Origin: CAZWRK01 sp964635875
GTDB lineage: Bacteria; Pseudomonadota; Gammaproteobacteria; Burkholderiales; Aquaspirillaceae
NCBI GenBank assembly: GCA_964635875.1
Contig: CAZWRK010000033.1
Span: 1-37,086 of the forward strand
DNA: 37,086 nucleotides
Direction: 5' to 3'
Positions 20,261 to 28,376 of the stretch are shown in pieces. The notes under the pieces were generated by a model. It saw nothing but the letters and a program-made list of their open reading frames with translations. It was not told the DNA's origin and made no database searches. Each line of letters starts with the position of its first letter. The first letter of the stretch is position 1. A program made the position numbers and the translations under genes.

Positions 20261-20682
20261 TGGATTTTCCTTTCTATGGCTGACAGGTGCTTCTCCAGCA
20301 GATCCACCAGCTTTTTAATATTCTCGCCGTTTTTTGCGGCCTGTTTGTTTGCCTGCTCCGCGATCGCGGCCGCTTCCAGCATGCGCTGGTTGAATTCCTT
20401 GGTGTTGTTGTCCCGTCCCTGCAGCACTTCGAGCAGTGTCTGGTTTTTGCTTTTTAAGTCCTTGAGCGCGTCTGTCATTATCCGCTGGTCGGCTTCCATT
20501 AAAGTCACCTTTTTTTCCAGCTCGCCGACTGTCTGCTGCAGCAAATTGATCAGCCGGTCGTCGGCATCGTCCTCCATTTTTTTCTTTTTCTTGGCCCGCT
20601 GGTCAAAGAGTCCGAATATCGCAAAGCCGCCCGCTATTGACAGGCCAGCCATTGCGATTGCTTCGGTGAGTTCGATTTGCAT
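20257..20682 (-). CDS. Membrane-anchored coiled-coil protein
   Basis: A 141-residue protein. One N-terminal membrane segment (residues ~9-26, AMAGLSIAGGFAIFGLF) is followed by KKKKK and long coiled coils (LINLLQQTVGELEKKVTLME, QTLLEVLQGRDNN). An ATGA overlap links it to the cysteine peptidase and it follows the tail hub gene. The layout resembles a membrane-spanning lysis accessory or i-spanin-like protein, or a holin regulator. The family is not recognised. Confidence 0.68.
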   Translation of the reverse strand: MQIELTEAIAMAGLSIAGGFAIFGLFDQRAKKKKKMEDDADDRLINLLQQTVGELEKKVTLMEADQRIMTDALKDLKSKNQTLLEVLQGRDNNTKEFNQRMLEAAAIAEQANKQAAKNGENIKKLVDLLEKHLSAIERKIQ

Positions 20683-20689
20683 TTTTGTT

Positions 20690-21868
20690 TTATGTGTAGG
20701 ATGCCAGGATGCCAGACTGCTGCTGGCCCTGCACGTCCTGATTTAATTTTAATAAAAACGTATCCATGTCAAAGTCCTCTCTGGTTTCTATGGTGATGGT
20801 GGCTTTGCCCAGCTGCCACTCCACCTCTTGAATCACCATGTTGTCGGTCAGCAGCGTCCCGTAGGCTATGCCCGTAATTTTGCAGGTATCGCCGGGCTGG
20901 ATGGATTCGATGTCGTAGCCGAGGCTGTTTTCGTTGTTGTCGGCAATTTCCATGATCACGCGGATGCGCGGGTCCTTGTTTTCGTTAATAAAAGAATTGC
21001 CGAGGTTATCCATGCTGGCGGTATCCTGCAGGTTGCTCTCGGTCTGCTGCTGCACCCGGCGCGTGTAGAGGCTGATGCTGGCGTCGTCTTTGTATTGTTT
21101 ATAAACCGCGCCGCCGGAAATGTTCGGCGCGTAAAGCAGCAGTATGTTTTTTAAGCTGTCGATGCCTTTTTGCACCTGTATGCTCTTGATGTTTTTGCCC
21201 ACGGTGAACGTGTGCGTCGCGCTGGTCGGCTGCCCTTTGAAATAAATCGTCCCGTCCGGCCCGATATAAAAATAATAATTCTGCGGCGCGATGTCTTTGC
21301 ATTTTTGGATGGCCTGCAGGTAGGTCAGTGCTTCAAATTTATAATTCATGTTGCTGCCGGTGGCCGCCACGCTTTCGGTGCCGCCGTCGGTCGAGTAGTG
21401 CATGCTGCCGACGCCGTTTTCCGCGTTGTAGCGGTCTATGATGGCCTTTACCACCTTTTGGATTTCCGCCGCGGTCGCCGCGCTGGTTGAAAGCCCCGCG
21501 GTGGTGTCGGTGTAGAGCGTGGTCTGCGCCCCGTTTTTCAGCACGTCGCTGGCCAGCTTGCTTATATTCCCCACGCAGATTATCTCCACCGATTCCTGCC
21601 CGCCGTCGATGCTTGGTTTTTGCTGCTCGATGTAGCCTGAATAAATTAAAACGCCGCCCGCCGCGTCCTTGTCGTAGATCCGTACCTCGATCTTGTTGCC
21701 GAGGCTGACGTCGCCGCTCGGGTTGAATGCATCAAAAGCCCGCGCCAGCCGGAACGCGCATTGCCCCAGTCCGGAGTTTTTGGTCGCGGTGAAGCTGTCA
21801 AAGGTCATGTCTTTGATGATGCCGTTAAAAGTCGTCCCGGTGTAGCTTTTGATGGTGATCGTTTTCAT
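20690..21868 (-). CDS. Tail hub / tail-associated protein (Gp27-like)
   Basis: A 392-residue protein. The N-terminal half has the beta-rich layout of phage hub proteins (KIEVRIYDKDAAGGVLIYSG, ESVEIICVGNISKLASDVLK) and a central segment (ALTYLQAIQKCKDIAPQNYY, IYFKGQP, HTFTVGKNIKSIQVQKG) that matches siphovirus tail proteins of the ReqiPepy6 Gp37/Tal type. The C-terminus (GDTCKITGIAYGTLLTDNMV) resembles the barrel that ends such hubs. It overlaps the Dit gene (ATGA) and is the last tail gene before lysis functions. Confidence 0.78.
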   Translation of the reverse strand: MKTITIKSYTGTTFNGIIKDMTFDSFTATKNSGLGQCAFRLARAFDAFNPSGDVSLGNKIEVRIYDKDAAGGVLIYSGYIEQQKPSIDGGQESVEIICVGNISKLASDVLKNGAQTTLYTDTTAGLSTSAATAAEIQKVVKAIIDRYNAENGVGSMHYSTDGGTESVAATGSNMNYKFEALTYLQAIQKCKDIAPQNYYFYIGPDGTIYFKGQPTSATHTFTVGKNIKSIQVQKGIDSLKNILLLYAPNISGGAVYKQYKDDASISLYTRRVQQQTESNLQDTASMDNLGNSFINENKDPRIRVIMEIADNNENSLGYDIESIQPGDTCKITGIAYGTLLTDNMVIQEVEWQLGKATITIETREDFDMDTFLLKLNQDVQGQQQSGILASYT

Positions 21869-23196
21869 AGGTATTTTTTGGTGTAGTAGATTTGCCAGGT
21901 CAAAGTCCAGCTCGGGCTGTTGCCGTCGCCGACGAATTCTTGAAACATAAAATCATAGCTGCCATTTTGCACCGCGTCCGCCTGCTGGCTGTCGCCCACG
22001 CCGTCGTAGAGCGTGTCCGCGTTGTTTTTTTGCGCCATCGCTTTGCCGTTGGCGTACTGCGTCGGCTGGTCCGTATAATGCCAGCCCATGAAGTTGCTGC
22101 CGTCCGTCCCGCTCATGCCGGTAATCGAGAAGTTCCTGATCCAGTATTTCCTGCCTGCCACTAAAAACGGAGCAGATCCGGATATTGATGTCAGGTCAAA
22201 CCACGAGCCGCTGCCGTTGTCGAGTCCGGATACGGCCGGTTGCCAGTTGCCGCCTATTGCCGCGCCCGGCACTCCGTTGTTGTCCTCGTGGATTTGGAAT
22301 AGCACGTTGCCGCCCGGGCTGCCGCCCCGGCTTAAAAATAGGCTGAGTTTATTCCTGCGGCCGCTTTTGGTCGGCACGAAGCTTTGGAATTCTATCGGAT
22401 CGCGCCCGCCGGTGTTGTCGTAGATTACGCTGCGGCTGCCGCCGTGGTTGTTGGTTTGATATTGGTCTAATGTATAGCTCGATCCGCCTATGGTCAGCGT
22501 CAGCGTGGCCGCGCCGATGCTCACGCTCGGAAACTTGCCGCGCCAGTTCAATGCCACGCTGCCATTTTTCTTTACAGTCTGGTTTTCCTCGTCGATCTCG
22601 ATGTAGTCCCCGTTCACTATCCCGTCCAAGTCCACTTCGATGTAATCCCCGGCCGCGTTGGTTATTCTGGCGGTGTCGGCGTTCCCTCTGGTCGTGATGG
22701 TTATTTTGTGCCGGAGTTTCGGCTGGTAAGTTCCGCCGTAGGTAATCGATCCGCTGGAAATGCTGGCCGCGGTCTGCCCGGTTAAGTTCAGCGCGGTGGT
22801 TTCGCTGGTGTCTTTGCCTACCATGCCTACCACAAAAAATCTGATCGTGTACGGCACGTAGAGCAGGTGGAAATGGTCGCGGTCGAATTCGTGGCTGACG
22901 CTTCTGCAGACGTACCGCCGTGTGCCGCTGGCGAATGCTATGTCGAGGTTTTTGTCCTTGCGGCTTATAAGTTCCTTAAAACTGTCTATGGCCGCTTCAA
23001 GGTTGGCCGCGCTGCTGGCGGTCAGGTAGCCCTGAATGTCGATGTATTTGTCGTCGAACGTGTCGTCCACAATTACCGATCCGTCCTGCCGGGCCAGTTT
23101 CAAAAGCGATAGCAGCCGGTTGGGGGCCGACTCGTGTTTTACGAATCGCGGCACGTAGGTCGCGTTCAGCAGCTCGGTTGAATCGTATTGGATCAT
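21865..23196 (-). CDS. Distal tail protein (Dit) with C-terminal jelly-roll domain
   Basis: A 443-residue protein. Residues 1-~240 follow the Dit/TMP-linked layout (hexamerisation N-terminus IDIQGYLTASSAANLEAAID with SFKELISRKDKNLDIAFASG, then a galectin-like part with DYIEVDLDGIVNGDYIEID). Residues ~265-430 form an extra beta jelly roll (EFQSFVPTKSGRRNKLSLFL, NVLFQIHEDNNGVPG, FLVAGRKYWIRNFSI). Such added domains in 'evolved' Dit proteins often bind host saccharides. It follows the tape measure gene with an ATGA-type overlap. Confidence 0.82.
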   Translation of the reverse strand: MIQYDSTELLNATYVPRFVKHESAPNRLLSLLKLARQDGSVIVDDTFDDKYIDIQGYLTASSAANLEAAIDSFKELISRKDKNLDIAFASGTRRYVCRSVSHEFDRDHFHLLYVPYTIRFFVVGMVGKDTSETTALNLTGQTAASISSGSITYGGTYQPKLRHKITITTRGNADTARITNAAGDYIEVDLDGIVNGDYIEIDEENQTVKKNGSVALNWRGKFPSVSIGAATLTLTIGGSSYTLDQYQTNNHGGSRSVIYDNTGGRDPIEFQSFVPTKSGRRNKLSLFLSRGGSPGGNVLFQIHEDNNGVPGAAIGGNWQPAVSGLDNGSGSWFDLTSISGSAPFLVAGRKYWIRNFSITGMSGTDGSNFMGWHYTDQPTQYANGKAMAQKNNADTLYDGVGDSQQADAVQNGSYDFMFQEFVGDGNSPSWTLTWQIYYTKKYL

Positions 23197-24647
23197 TTTA
23201 TTGTTTGCCTGCTTAGGTTAAATTGGTTATTGAAAATATTTTTTATCTGGCGGATGAACGCTTCCTTGTCCGTGATGTCGCCGTTAAAAATAAAAGTCAT
23301 GTTGCCCGCGCCGCTGCTTGCCTCTTCAGCCGTGAGCACCCGTTCGCCGCCGTGGACTATGGCCAGCTGCGGGCTGCCGAGCGGCCCCGGCACCATGCCG
23401 CCGGTGTCGTAGCTGCCAATGCCAAGACCGATTCCGATTTTTTGGAATATGTTTTTGTTGGCTATGTTCTCGTTGGTCTTTTGGCTGAGTTCGGCCTGCT
23501 GCTTTGCCTTTTGCAACGCTTCAACGCTGCTGGCGCCGCCGCCCTTTGCTATGGCCGCGTCTGCCTTTTGCTGCAGCACCAGTGCCTGCTGCGCCGCGGC
23601 TGCGGCGTCTGCCGCCATGTTTTTCAAATCGTAGAACGCGTCGATCACTTTTTTAATGATCAGCGCGGTCGCTCCGAGCGCGGCGATGACCGCGCCCAGC
23701 GGCGTTGCGGCAAAGAAGCTTATAACGGTCCCGGCCGCCTGCACTCCAGTTATGATTGCCGGTAGTGCCAGACCCAGTGCGCCGACTACGGTCACCAGTC
23801 CGGCCACGGCTCCGGCCGCCAATAATATTTTTTCCGTCAGCTCCGGATTTTTTTCGGTCCAGTCGAGTATTTTGTCGATGACCGGCGTGATTTTTTCCAG
23901 CAGCCTTGTAAGGATCGGCAGCAATGCGTTGCCGATGTTTTCCTGCACGTCGCCGATTTTTTCTTTGAGCTGCTGCATTTTTCCGGCAAAGGTTTCGGTC
24001 TGGGCCGCCGCGCTGCCGCCGAATTCCGTGGCCAGCTCTTTCATTATCATGTTTTGCGCTTCGGCCGCGTGTCCGGTTTCCACCAGCTTTTTTATAACGT
24101 CCTGCTGGTCCTGGCTGAAGTTCACGCCCACCCTGCGGAGCGCGGACACGCCGAGGATCGGGTCCTGCAGGGCTTTGCCGAGCTGGATCGCGCTGCTCTT
24201 GGTGTCCTGCCCCAGTGCCACGCTCATATCAAGGACTGTCTGCGTGGCCTGCGGGAATATGTCTTTGCCTATTTTGGTAAAAGTCAGCAGGATATTTTCC
24301 GCGCTGAGTACCGCTTCGTCGCCGAACGTGGTCTGCTTTTGCAGGGCCTTGCTCAGTTCTATCGCGGCTTCCTTGGTGACTCCGGCCACGCCGCCGGTGG
24401 ATTTCAAAACCGCCCCCAGCTGGGCCTGCACTTTGGCGGCTTCGTTGGCGGCGTCTATGCTCGTTTTTATGACGGCAGTAATTCCGGCAAACGCCACGCC
24501 GCCGACTGCGGCCATGCCCTTAAAAGCCGGGGCCATGTCCTCGATCTTGCCTTTTAGCCCGCCCAGCTTGCCATGCACTTCGTTCAGGGTCTTGTCTGCC
24601 TTGTTTTGGGCGTCGATGATAATTTGTAGCGTTGCTGATTCTGCCAT
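23193..24647 (-). CDS. Tail tape measure protein
   Basis: A 484-residue protein. Long Ala/Gln/Lys-rich helices (AKVQAQLGAVLKSTGGVAG, TETFAGKMQQLKEKIGDVQE) surround a hydrophobic segment rich in Gly/Ala (KILLAAGAVAGLVTVVGALG, about residues 275-330). The C-terminus carries GGMVPGPLGSPQLAIVHGGE and RVLTAEEA, a typical tape measure tail. By the usual ~1.5 angstrom per residue it would set a short tail near 70 nm. The leader is AAATAAACACT-ATG. It follows the frameshifted chaperone gene, as in most siphoviruses. Confidence 0.9.
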   Translation of the reverse strand: MAESATLQIIIDAQNKADKTLNEVHGKLGGLKGKIEDMAPAFKGMAAVGGVAFAGITAVIKTSIDAANEAAKVQAQLGAVLKSTGGVAGVTKEAAIELSKALQKQTTFGDEAVLSAENILLTFTKIGKDIFPQATQTVLDMSVALGQDTKSSAIQLGKALQDPILGVSALRRVGVNFSQDQQDVIKKLVETGHAAEAQNMIMKELATEFGGSAAAQTETFAGKMQQLKEKIGDVQENIGNALLPILTRLLEKITPVIDKILDWTEKNPELTEKILLAAGAVAGLVTVVGALGLALPAIITGVQAAGTVISFFAATPLGAVIAALGATALIIKKVIDAFYDLKNMAADAAAAAQQALVLQQKADAAIAKGGGASSVEALQKAKQQAELSQKTNENIANKNIFQKIGIGLGIGSYDTGGMVPGPLGSPQLAIVHGGERVLTAEEASSGAGNMTFIFNGDITDKEAFIRQIKNIFNNQFNLSRQTIK

Positions 24648-24652
24648 AGTGT

Positions 24653-24799
24653 TTATTTTTTATTTTGCCGGTCGTAGTCTTTTTTGGCCCAGTGTTCGAT
24701 GGCCTGTATAAATTCAACGGGCTGCGACTGGTATGTATGCCAATCCCAGCCCATCATTCTGCAAATCCGGTAAGCGCGGAGGTACTCCACGTCTTTTAT
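24653..24799 (-). CDS. Frameshift extension of tail assembly chaperone (gpGT-like T domain)
   Basis: A 48-residue extension reached only by a -1 shift on the nine-A run at 24799-24807, where the 0 frame reads TCT AAA AAA AAA TAA. In the -1 frame it continues ATA AAA GAC GTG and reads EYLRAYRICRMMGWDWHTYQ, then SQPVEFIQAIEHWAKKDY, ending TAA just before the tape measure start. This gives a ~168-residue G-T fusion. G/GT chaperones are conserved in siphoviruses, with T binding tail tube protein and G the tape measure. No independent start exists in this frame except internal Met residues. Confidence 0.78.
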   Translation of the reverse strand: MKDVEYLRAYRICRMMGWDWHTYQSQPVEFIQAIEHWAKKDYDRQNKK

Positions 24800-25158
24800 T
24801 TTTTTTTAGATTCGATCTTGATCTGCTCGATCTGCTGCCGGACGAACGCGTAGTCGTATGCTGGCAGGTCGAACACCAAGTCAAAGCACTTTTTCGGATC
24901 GGTTTCCTCGCCGACTTTGGCAAGGTAGACTTCGGTTTCCCGCTGCTCGGTTTCCTGAATTACTTTTTGCGTGTCCATCTTGCTGATGGTTACCGGCGCG
25001 TCCGTTACCGCCGTCAGTCCAGCGATGTTCGGCTTGGCTTCCATCGCTTCGTAGGCGGCCGCGTCAATGTAGGCGGCCTGCCTGCCGGTGATCCAGAGAT
25101 GAAGCTGGATTTTGATTTTGCTGATAGGAGTTTCGATCTCCTTTGTTGGCCTGTCCAT
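24796..25158 (-). CDS. Tail assembly chaperone (gpG-like)
   Basis: A 120-residue protein. Acidic/basic mixed helices and strands (ETPISKIKIQLHLWITGRQA, ISKMDTQKVIQETEQRE, KKCFDLVFDLPAYDYAFVR) end in SKKK at the slippery A run. The protein lies between the tail tube and the tape measure, the conserved place for the chaperone that keeps the tape measure soluble. A leader AAAAAAACACC-ATG is present. A minority of ribosomes should shift -1 to make the longer product. Confidence 0.85.
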   Translation of the reverse strand: MDRPTKEIETPISKIKIQLHLWITGRQAAYIDAAAYEAMEAKPNIAGLTAVTDAPVTISKMDTQKVIQETEQRETEVYLAKVGEETDPKKCFDLVFDLPAYDYAFVRQQIEQIKIESKKK

Positions 25159-25170
25159 GGTGTTTTTTTG

Positions 25171-25202
25171 CTTTCCGCCCCTTATAAGGGCCTTAAATTA
25201 TA
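25171..25202 (-). promoter_or_regulatory. Possible promoter and palindrome before chaperone gene
   Basis: On the minus strand TATAAT (25197-25202) overlaps the tail tube stop and is followed by a perfect palindrome CCCTTATAAGGG. There is no TG extension and no -35 box, so the promoter is weakly supported. The palindrome may be an operator or hairpin. Confidence 0.35.
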
Positions 25203-26391
25203 GTCCGGTCCCGGCGATGTGGTTTACCAGCGTGACCTCGACGGCTTTGGCATCCGAGCTGTCGTAGAGGACTTCGAACGATTGGTTGTCGAAGATGTAG
25301 CTGCCGACTTCCAGCGGTTCCTCGTTGGTGAGGAGCTTGGTGTTGTGGAGTTTTACCGTCAGCTTTTCGCTGGTTGAGAAGTCTGATTTTATAAACCTGC
25401 CGGTGGCGATGATGGTCACCGCCTGCTTTACGTTGTCGAGCCACTTTTCAAATTGCGACGGATCGGAGAATATGCGCTTTAGTGTCAGCTGCCCTTCCTT
25501 GACTTGGTTTAGCAGCGCGGCCGGTCCCATGTATCCGGATGCCGGAGCGTCGAGCAAATTGTTTTTCAGCGTGACGTCGAGCTCATAGGCGGGGATGGCT
25601 GTGCTGCGGCTGGCCGCGGCGGTGTCAGCACTGGCACTGTCGGCCGCGACTCCCACTAACGTGCCGCCCATGTAGAACGGCTCCCTGAACGTGCTCATGC
25701 TCGGAGTCTGCGCTTTCAAATAAACCGGATCGCCTGCGCTGGCCGTTACCGTGGTGCTGGCAAATCCGACAGTCACGCCGTCGGCGTCAACCGATGTCAG
25801 CGTTATTTCCACGCCGCCCGCGATGATCACGTCGCCTACCACCAGCCCGTCGGTCGGCCGCGGCCCGTAGGCTTGGCTTAGTACCGCGCTGGTCATTCCG
25901 GCGCCGGTTAATGCTCCGGCCAAGCTGGCCGCGTAAAATTGGCCCAATGCTTTAATGCTTAACGTGGCCACCATTTTGTTGTCCTCGTAGGACAGCTTCA
26001 GCTGGTCGCCGCGCACCCCGTATAACCGCTGCGCGTAGTTGCCGCGCGGGATGTCGATGCTGTAGCTCTTGCCCTCGCCGGGCGTGAACGGATGGGTATA
26101 TCCGTCGGTGCCGTTTCCCGTGGTGCTGCCTTTGGCCATGCACATGTTCAGAACGTGCGCCAGCCCGTCCGGGTCGGCGTAGACTTCAATGTCGCCTTCG
26201 ATCTGCCTGCTGCCCTTGAGCAGTTCGTCAGATTTCCAATCCAAGCCTTTCATGCGCCGGTCGGCCGCGTAGTTTGGATTGATTCGAACGCTTTCCGCCC
26301 GCAGAGGAAGGAAAACGTTCGGAATGACCGGAGTCGCTGCCGCGCTTTGCGGCTTGACTGCCAGATAGCTTTTGTCCGCTAAAAAGTTCAT
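25198..26391 (-). CDS. Major tail tube protein
   Basis: A 397-residue protein. It is beta-rich with internal repetitiveness typical of tube proteins, and long for the family (about 200-400). Segments include SRQIEGDIEVYADPDGLAHV, YSIDIPRGNYAQRLYGVRGD, QLKLSYEDNKMVATLSIKAL and YELDVTLKNNLLDA. It contains an Ig-like or Ala/Ser/Thr-rich insertion (DGVTVGFASTTVTASAGDP, about 200-225). AAAGGA stands 9 bases before the ATG. Order (tail terminator, small protein, tube, chaperones, tape measure) supports the call. Confidence 0.82.
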   Translation of the reverse strand: MNFLADKSYLAVKPQSAAATPVIPNVFLPLRAESVRINPNYAADRRMKGLDWKSDELLKGSRQIEGDIEVYADPDGLAHVLNMCMAKGSTTGNGTDGYTHPFTPGEGKSYSIDIPRGNYAQRLYGVRGDQLKLSYEDNKMVATLSIKALGQFYAASLAGALTGAGMTSAVLSQAYGPRPTDGLVVGDVIIAGGVEITLTSVDADGVTVGFASTTVTASAGDPVYLKAQTPSMSTFREPFYMGGTLVGVAADSASADTAAASRSTAIPAYELDVTLKNNLLDAPASGYMGPAALLNQVKEGQLTLKRIFSDPSQFEKWLDNVKQAVTIIATGRFIKSDFSTSEKLTVKLHNTKLLTNEEPLEVGSYIFDNQSFEVLYDSSDAKAVEVTLVNHIAGTGL

Positions 26392-26392
26392 T

Positions 26393-26554
26393 TTATTTTT
26401 CCTTTATTTTTGTATCCTTGCTCTCGACGATTTTTACTCGTTCGAAGTTGGCGTTGTGGAAGTTTTCGGGCAGCTCGACAGTCTGCCCGGCTTCTACGCT
26501 TCCCACGCCGGGGATGGTTAATTTTTGATGTGAAATATTTTTAAATTTTGGCAT
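26393..26554 (-). CDS. Small structural-region protein (53 aa)
   Basis: Direct translation gives 53 residues: MPKFKNISHQKLTIPGVGSV, then EAGQTVELPENFHNANFERV and a basic tail. The IPGVGSVxxGQTVELPExF pattern is one I associate with small proteins in phage structural operons. The start lies 8 bases after a TATAAT box, so the transcript would be almost leaderless, and the stop is 1 base from the tail tube ATG. It is a real gene by context, function unknown. Confidence 0.78.
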   Translation of the reverse strand: MPKFKNISHQKLTIPGVGSVEAGQTVELPENFHNANFERVKIVESKDTKIKEK

Positions 26555-26562
26555 ATGTTTTA

Positions 26563-26571
26563 ATTATAGCA
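26563..26571 (-). promoter_or_regulatory. Extended -10 promoter for the tail-tube block
   Basis: The minus strand reads GTGCTATAATTAAAA, nearly identical to the portal promoter (GTGCTATAATTAAAT). Transcription would start next to the ATG at 26554. Confidence 0.62.
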
Positions 26572-26572
26572 C

Positions 26573-26995
26573 TTAAGAATAGTTTGGGACAATTACCACG
26601 GCCTCGACCTTGAACGTTGCGAAGTTGTAGGTGCCGGGCGTCTGGGTATAGTTGATTTCAAATTCCAAAACGCGGACGATTTCCACGCTGCCGTCCAGAT
26701 CGCGGTTCTGGTCAAACGCCAAAATCACGGCATCCGCCGCGTCGGTTAAAATCTGGTCCGCCTGGTATTTGTCCTTGCCATTTTCCGACTGCTCTTGGTA
26801 GAGCCTGATCACGAAGTTAAACGTCCGCTCATTGCGGTGCGTGTCCAGCACCTGCCCGGTCCCGCCGGTGATCGTGGCCACGGCCGCCGGGTACTTGGTA
26901 AAGTCCGACGTCGGATGGTCTATCACTTCCTTGATTTCCGGAAGTGCCTGCAGCATGCTCGCTATTTTTGCTTTGATGTCTTTTATCGTGGTCAT
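26573..26995 (-). CDS. Tail terminator protein
   Basis: A 140-residue protein. An N-terminal helix (TTIKDIKAKIASMLQALPEI) is followed by beta segments with a conserved YPAAVATITGGTGQVLDTHR and NFVIRLYQEQSE, typical of siphovirus tail terminators (minor tail protein U/gp17-like). It caps the tail tube and joins it to the head. It overlaps the HK97 gp10-like gene by 4 bases (ATGA) and precedes the tube gene. Confidence 0.8.
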   Translation of the reverse strand: MTTIKDIKAKIASMLQALPEIKEVIDHPTSDFTKYPAAVATITGGTGQVLDTHRNERTFNFVIRLYQEQSENGKDKYQADQILTDAADAVILAFDQNRDLDGSVEIVRVLEFEINYTQTPGTYNFATFKVEAVVIVPNYS

Positions 26996-27456
26996 TTTGC
27001 TAAGTTTTTAACTATGGTATTTATCGCGCTTTCAAAAAATCCTATAATGGCATTTTTGCTCGCGTCGATTCCCCTCTTAAAAAATGGGTTTGCCTTGGTG
27101 CCCGGGTGGTGCACCAGTTTGCCGAAGAATTCGCCGGTGCGCTTGTTGGCCAGTGCCTTTTTTACCACCGGCCGGATTTCGTGCGGCCGCGTCCCGCCCT
27201 CGACGTATCCGGAGTATGGAGCTTCGGCCCTGACGTATCCGCGCAGCCTTGTTATCAGCCCGCTGCGGATGTTCTGCCGCAGCGTTCCGCCGCCGAAGCT
27301 TTTGTTTACCGGCGCTTCCTTTTTGGAATTGCTCTCTATGGTCAGGACTGACTTTTGGACGGCTTTCGAAGTTTCGGCAACCACCTGATCCGGAGCGTTC
27401 TTCAGCGCGGCCCGCAGCTTGTCCAGCCCCTCTATGGTGACGCCGTATTGGATCAT
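26992..27456 (-). CDS. HK97 gp10-like head-tail joining protein
   Basis: A 154-residue protein from MIQYGVTIEGLDKLRAAL. This start is chosen because its ATG overlaps the upstream TGA and matches the family beginning; the 27 extra in-frame residues are shadow. Segments YVRAEAPYSGYVEGGTRPHE and NPFFKRGIDASKNAIIGFFE are typical of HK97 gp10-like proteins, with Y..YVE.GT as the family signature. It helps complete the head-tail junction. Confidence 0.88.
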   Translation of the reverse strand: MIQYGVTIEGLDKLRAALKNAPDQVVAETSKAVQKSVLTIESNSKKEAPVNKSFGGGTLRQNIRSGLITRLRGYVRAEAPYSGYVEGGTRPHEIRPVVKKALANKRTGEFFGKLVHHPGTKANPFFKRGIDASKNAIIGFFESAINTIVKNLAK

Positions 27457-27767
27457 GGCAGCGATCTCCTTATCCGCAGCTCCATGTGCCGAGTCCTGCC
27501 TAAGAAAAAGTAACGCTCGACCCCGACGACTTTCCATTTTACGCTGCCGTCGATAATCAAATCGCCCTCGGCTATGTCATTGTCGCAGCAGAACATCACC
27601 GCGTCCTTGCCGAAGTTTCCCTCCAAGTCCTGCGAGAAGCCGTCGTCCAGCGGCTGGATGTGGCATTTTACGGACTCTATGGTGGTGACGTAGCTTTCGC
27701 CGTCGCCGCTTTCGTCGTCGGCCAGCTGCTGCACCTGCACTGTTTTTGAGTATTCGTCCCTGAGCAT
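27453..27767 (-). CDS. Head closure / head-tail adaptor protein
   Basis: A 104-residue protein. Beta-rich with KTVQVQQLADDESGDGESYV, FSQDLEGNFGKDAVMFCCDN and WKVVGVERYFFLGRTRHMEL, resembling SPP1 gp16/HK97 gp7-type head closure proteins in size and layout. An ATGA overlap joins it to the gp10-like gene. It would form the ring that seals the capsid after packaging. Confidence 0.78.
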   Translation of the reverse strand: MLRDEYSKTVQVQQLADDESGDGESYVTTIESVKCHIQPLDDGFSQDLEGNFGKDAVMFCCDNDIAEGDLIIDGSVKWKVVGVERYFFLGRTRHMELRIRRSLP

Positions 27768-27770
27768 AAA

Positions 27771-28364
27771 TTAAAACGTGTATTTTTTGTAAGTTTCCAG
27801 CGTGTCCATCGCCCGCTGGTAGTCGGTTATCTGGTCTTTATTTTTATAAGTCACGGTGTAGCGGCCGACTGTCATGCTCTGCACGTCGCTGTCCGACTTC
27901 GGCCCGGCGGCCTGTATCATTCCCGCCACGAGCACCGTGGCCACGAACCTGATCGCCGCGGGCACTGACGCGCTGTATCCCCACTTGCCGGTCACTTCCA
28001 CGTTCTGGCTGCCGCGCGTGGCCCGTCCGTAAAGCAGCCGGATTTTGGTTTTGGGTTTTTCGTTGGCCGGGTATAATTTATAATCCGTGCCCGGCACTTC
28101 ATCCTCGCTCTCGATCACGCCGTCCGGAGTTCCTATCCTTACCTTGCTTACGCTCTGGCAGTCGTCAATTAAAATATCGCGCTCGCCGTCGCCATCGTAG
28201 AGCCTTGCGCTGTCAGTGGAGTCGGCTTTGAAGTTGCGGTCGGTCTGCTGGTCGATGATGTCCTCGGCCTGCTCAATAAAAGCGTTGAGCTGGTCCTCGA
28301 ACGAGCTGTCGATTTCCGTCAGCAGGTAATTTTGAATTGATGTTTTGTCTGTGTAGCCTTTCAT
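27771..28364 (-). CDS. Head-tail connector protein (gp6-like)
   Basis: A 197-residue, mainly helical protein. LTEIDSSFEDQLNAFIEQAE and DIIDQQTDRNFKADST are the usual start of gp6/gp15-like connectors; the C-terminus MDTLETYKKYTF and the middle KWGYSASVPAAIRFVATVLV fit too. AAGGA stands 11 bases before the ATG. It binds below the portal as the first adaptor ring. Confidence 0.85.
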   Translation of the reverse strand: MKGYTDKTSIQNYLLTEIDSSFEDQLNAFIEQAEDIIDQQTDRNFKADSTDSARLYDGDGERDILIDDCQSVSKVRIGTPDGVIESEDEVPGTDYKLYPANEKPKTKIRLLYGRATRGSQNVEVTGKWGYSASVPAAIRFVATVLVAGMIQAAGPKSDSDVQSMTVGRYTVTYKNKDQITDYQRAMDTLETYKKYTF

Positions 28365-28376
28365 GGTTTTGTTTCC

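Noticed and set aside
19991..20746. Plus-strand 251-codon frame opposite the peptidase/coiled-coil genes
   Set aside because: The minus-strand genes there are well supported by motifs and overlaps; the antisense frame shows shadow composition only.
23656..24711. Long plus-strand frame (351 codons) opposite the tape measure gene
   Set aside because: Ser/Ala/Pro-rich, with no domain pattern and no start signal; it mirrors the codon bias of the minus-strand gene.
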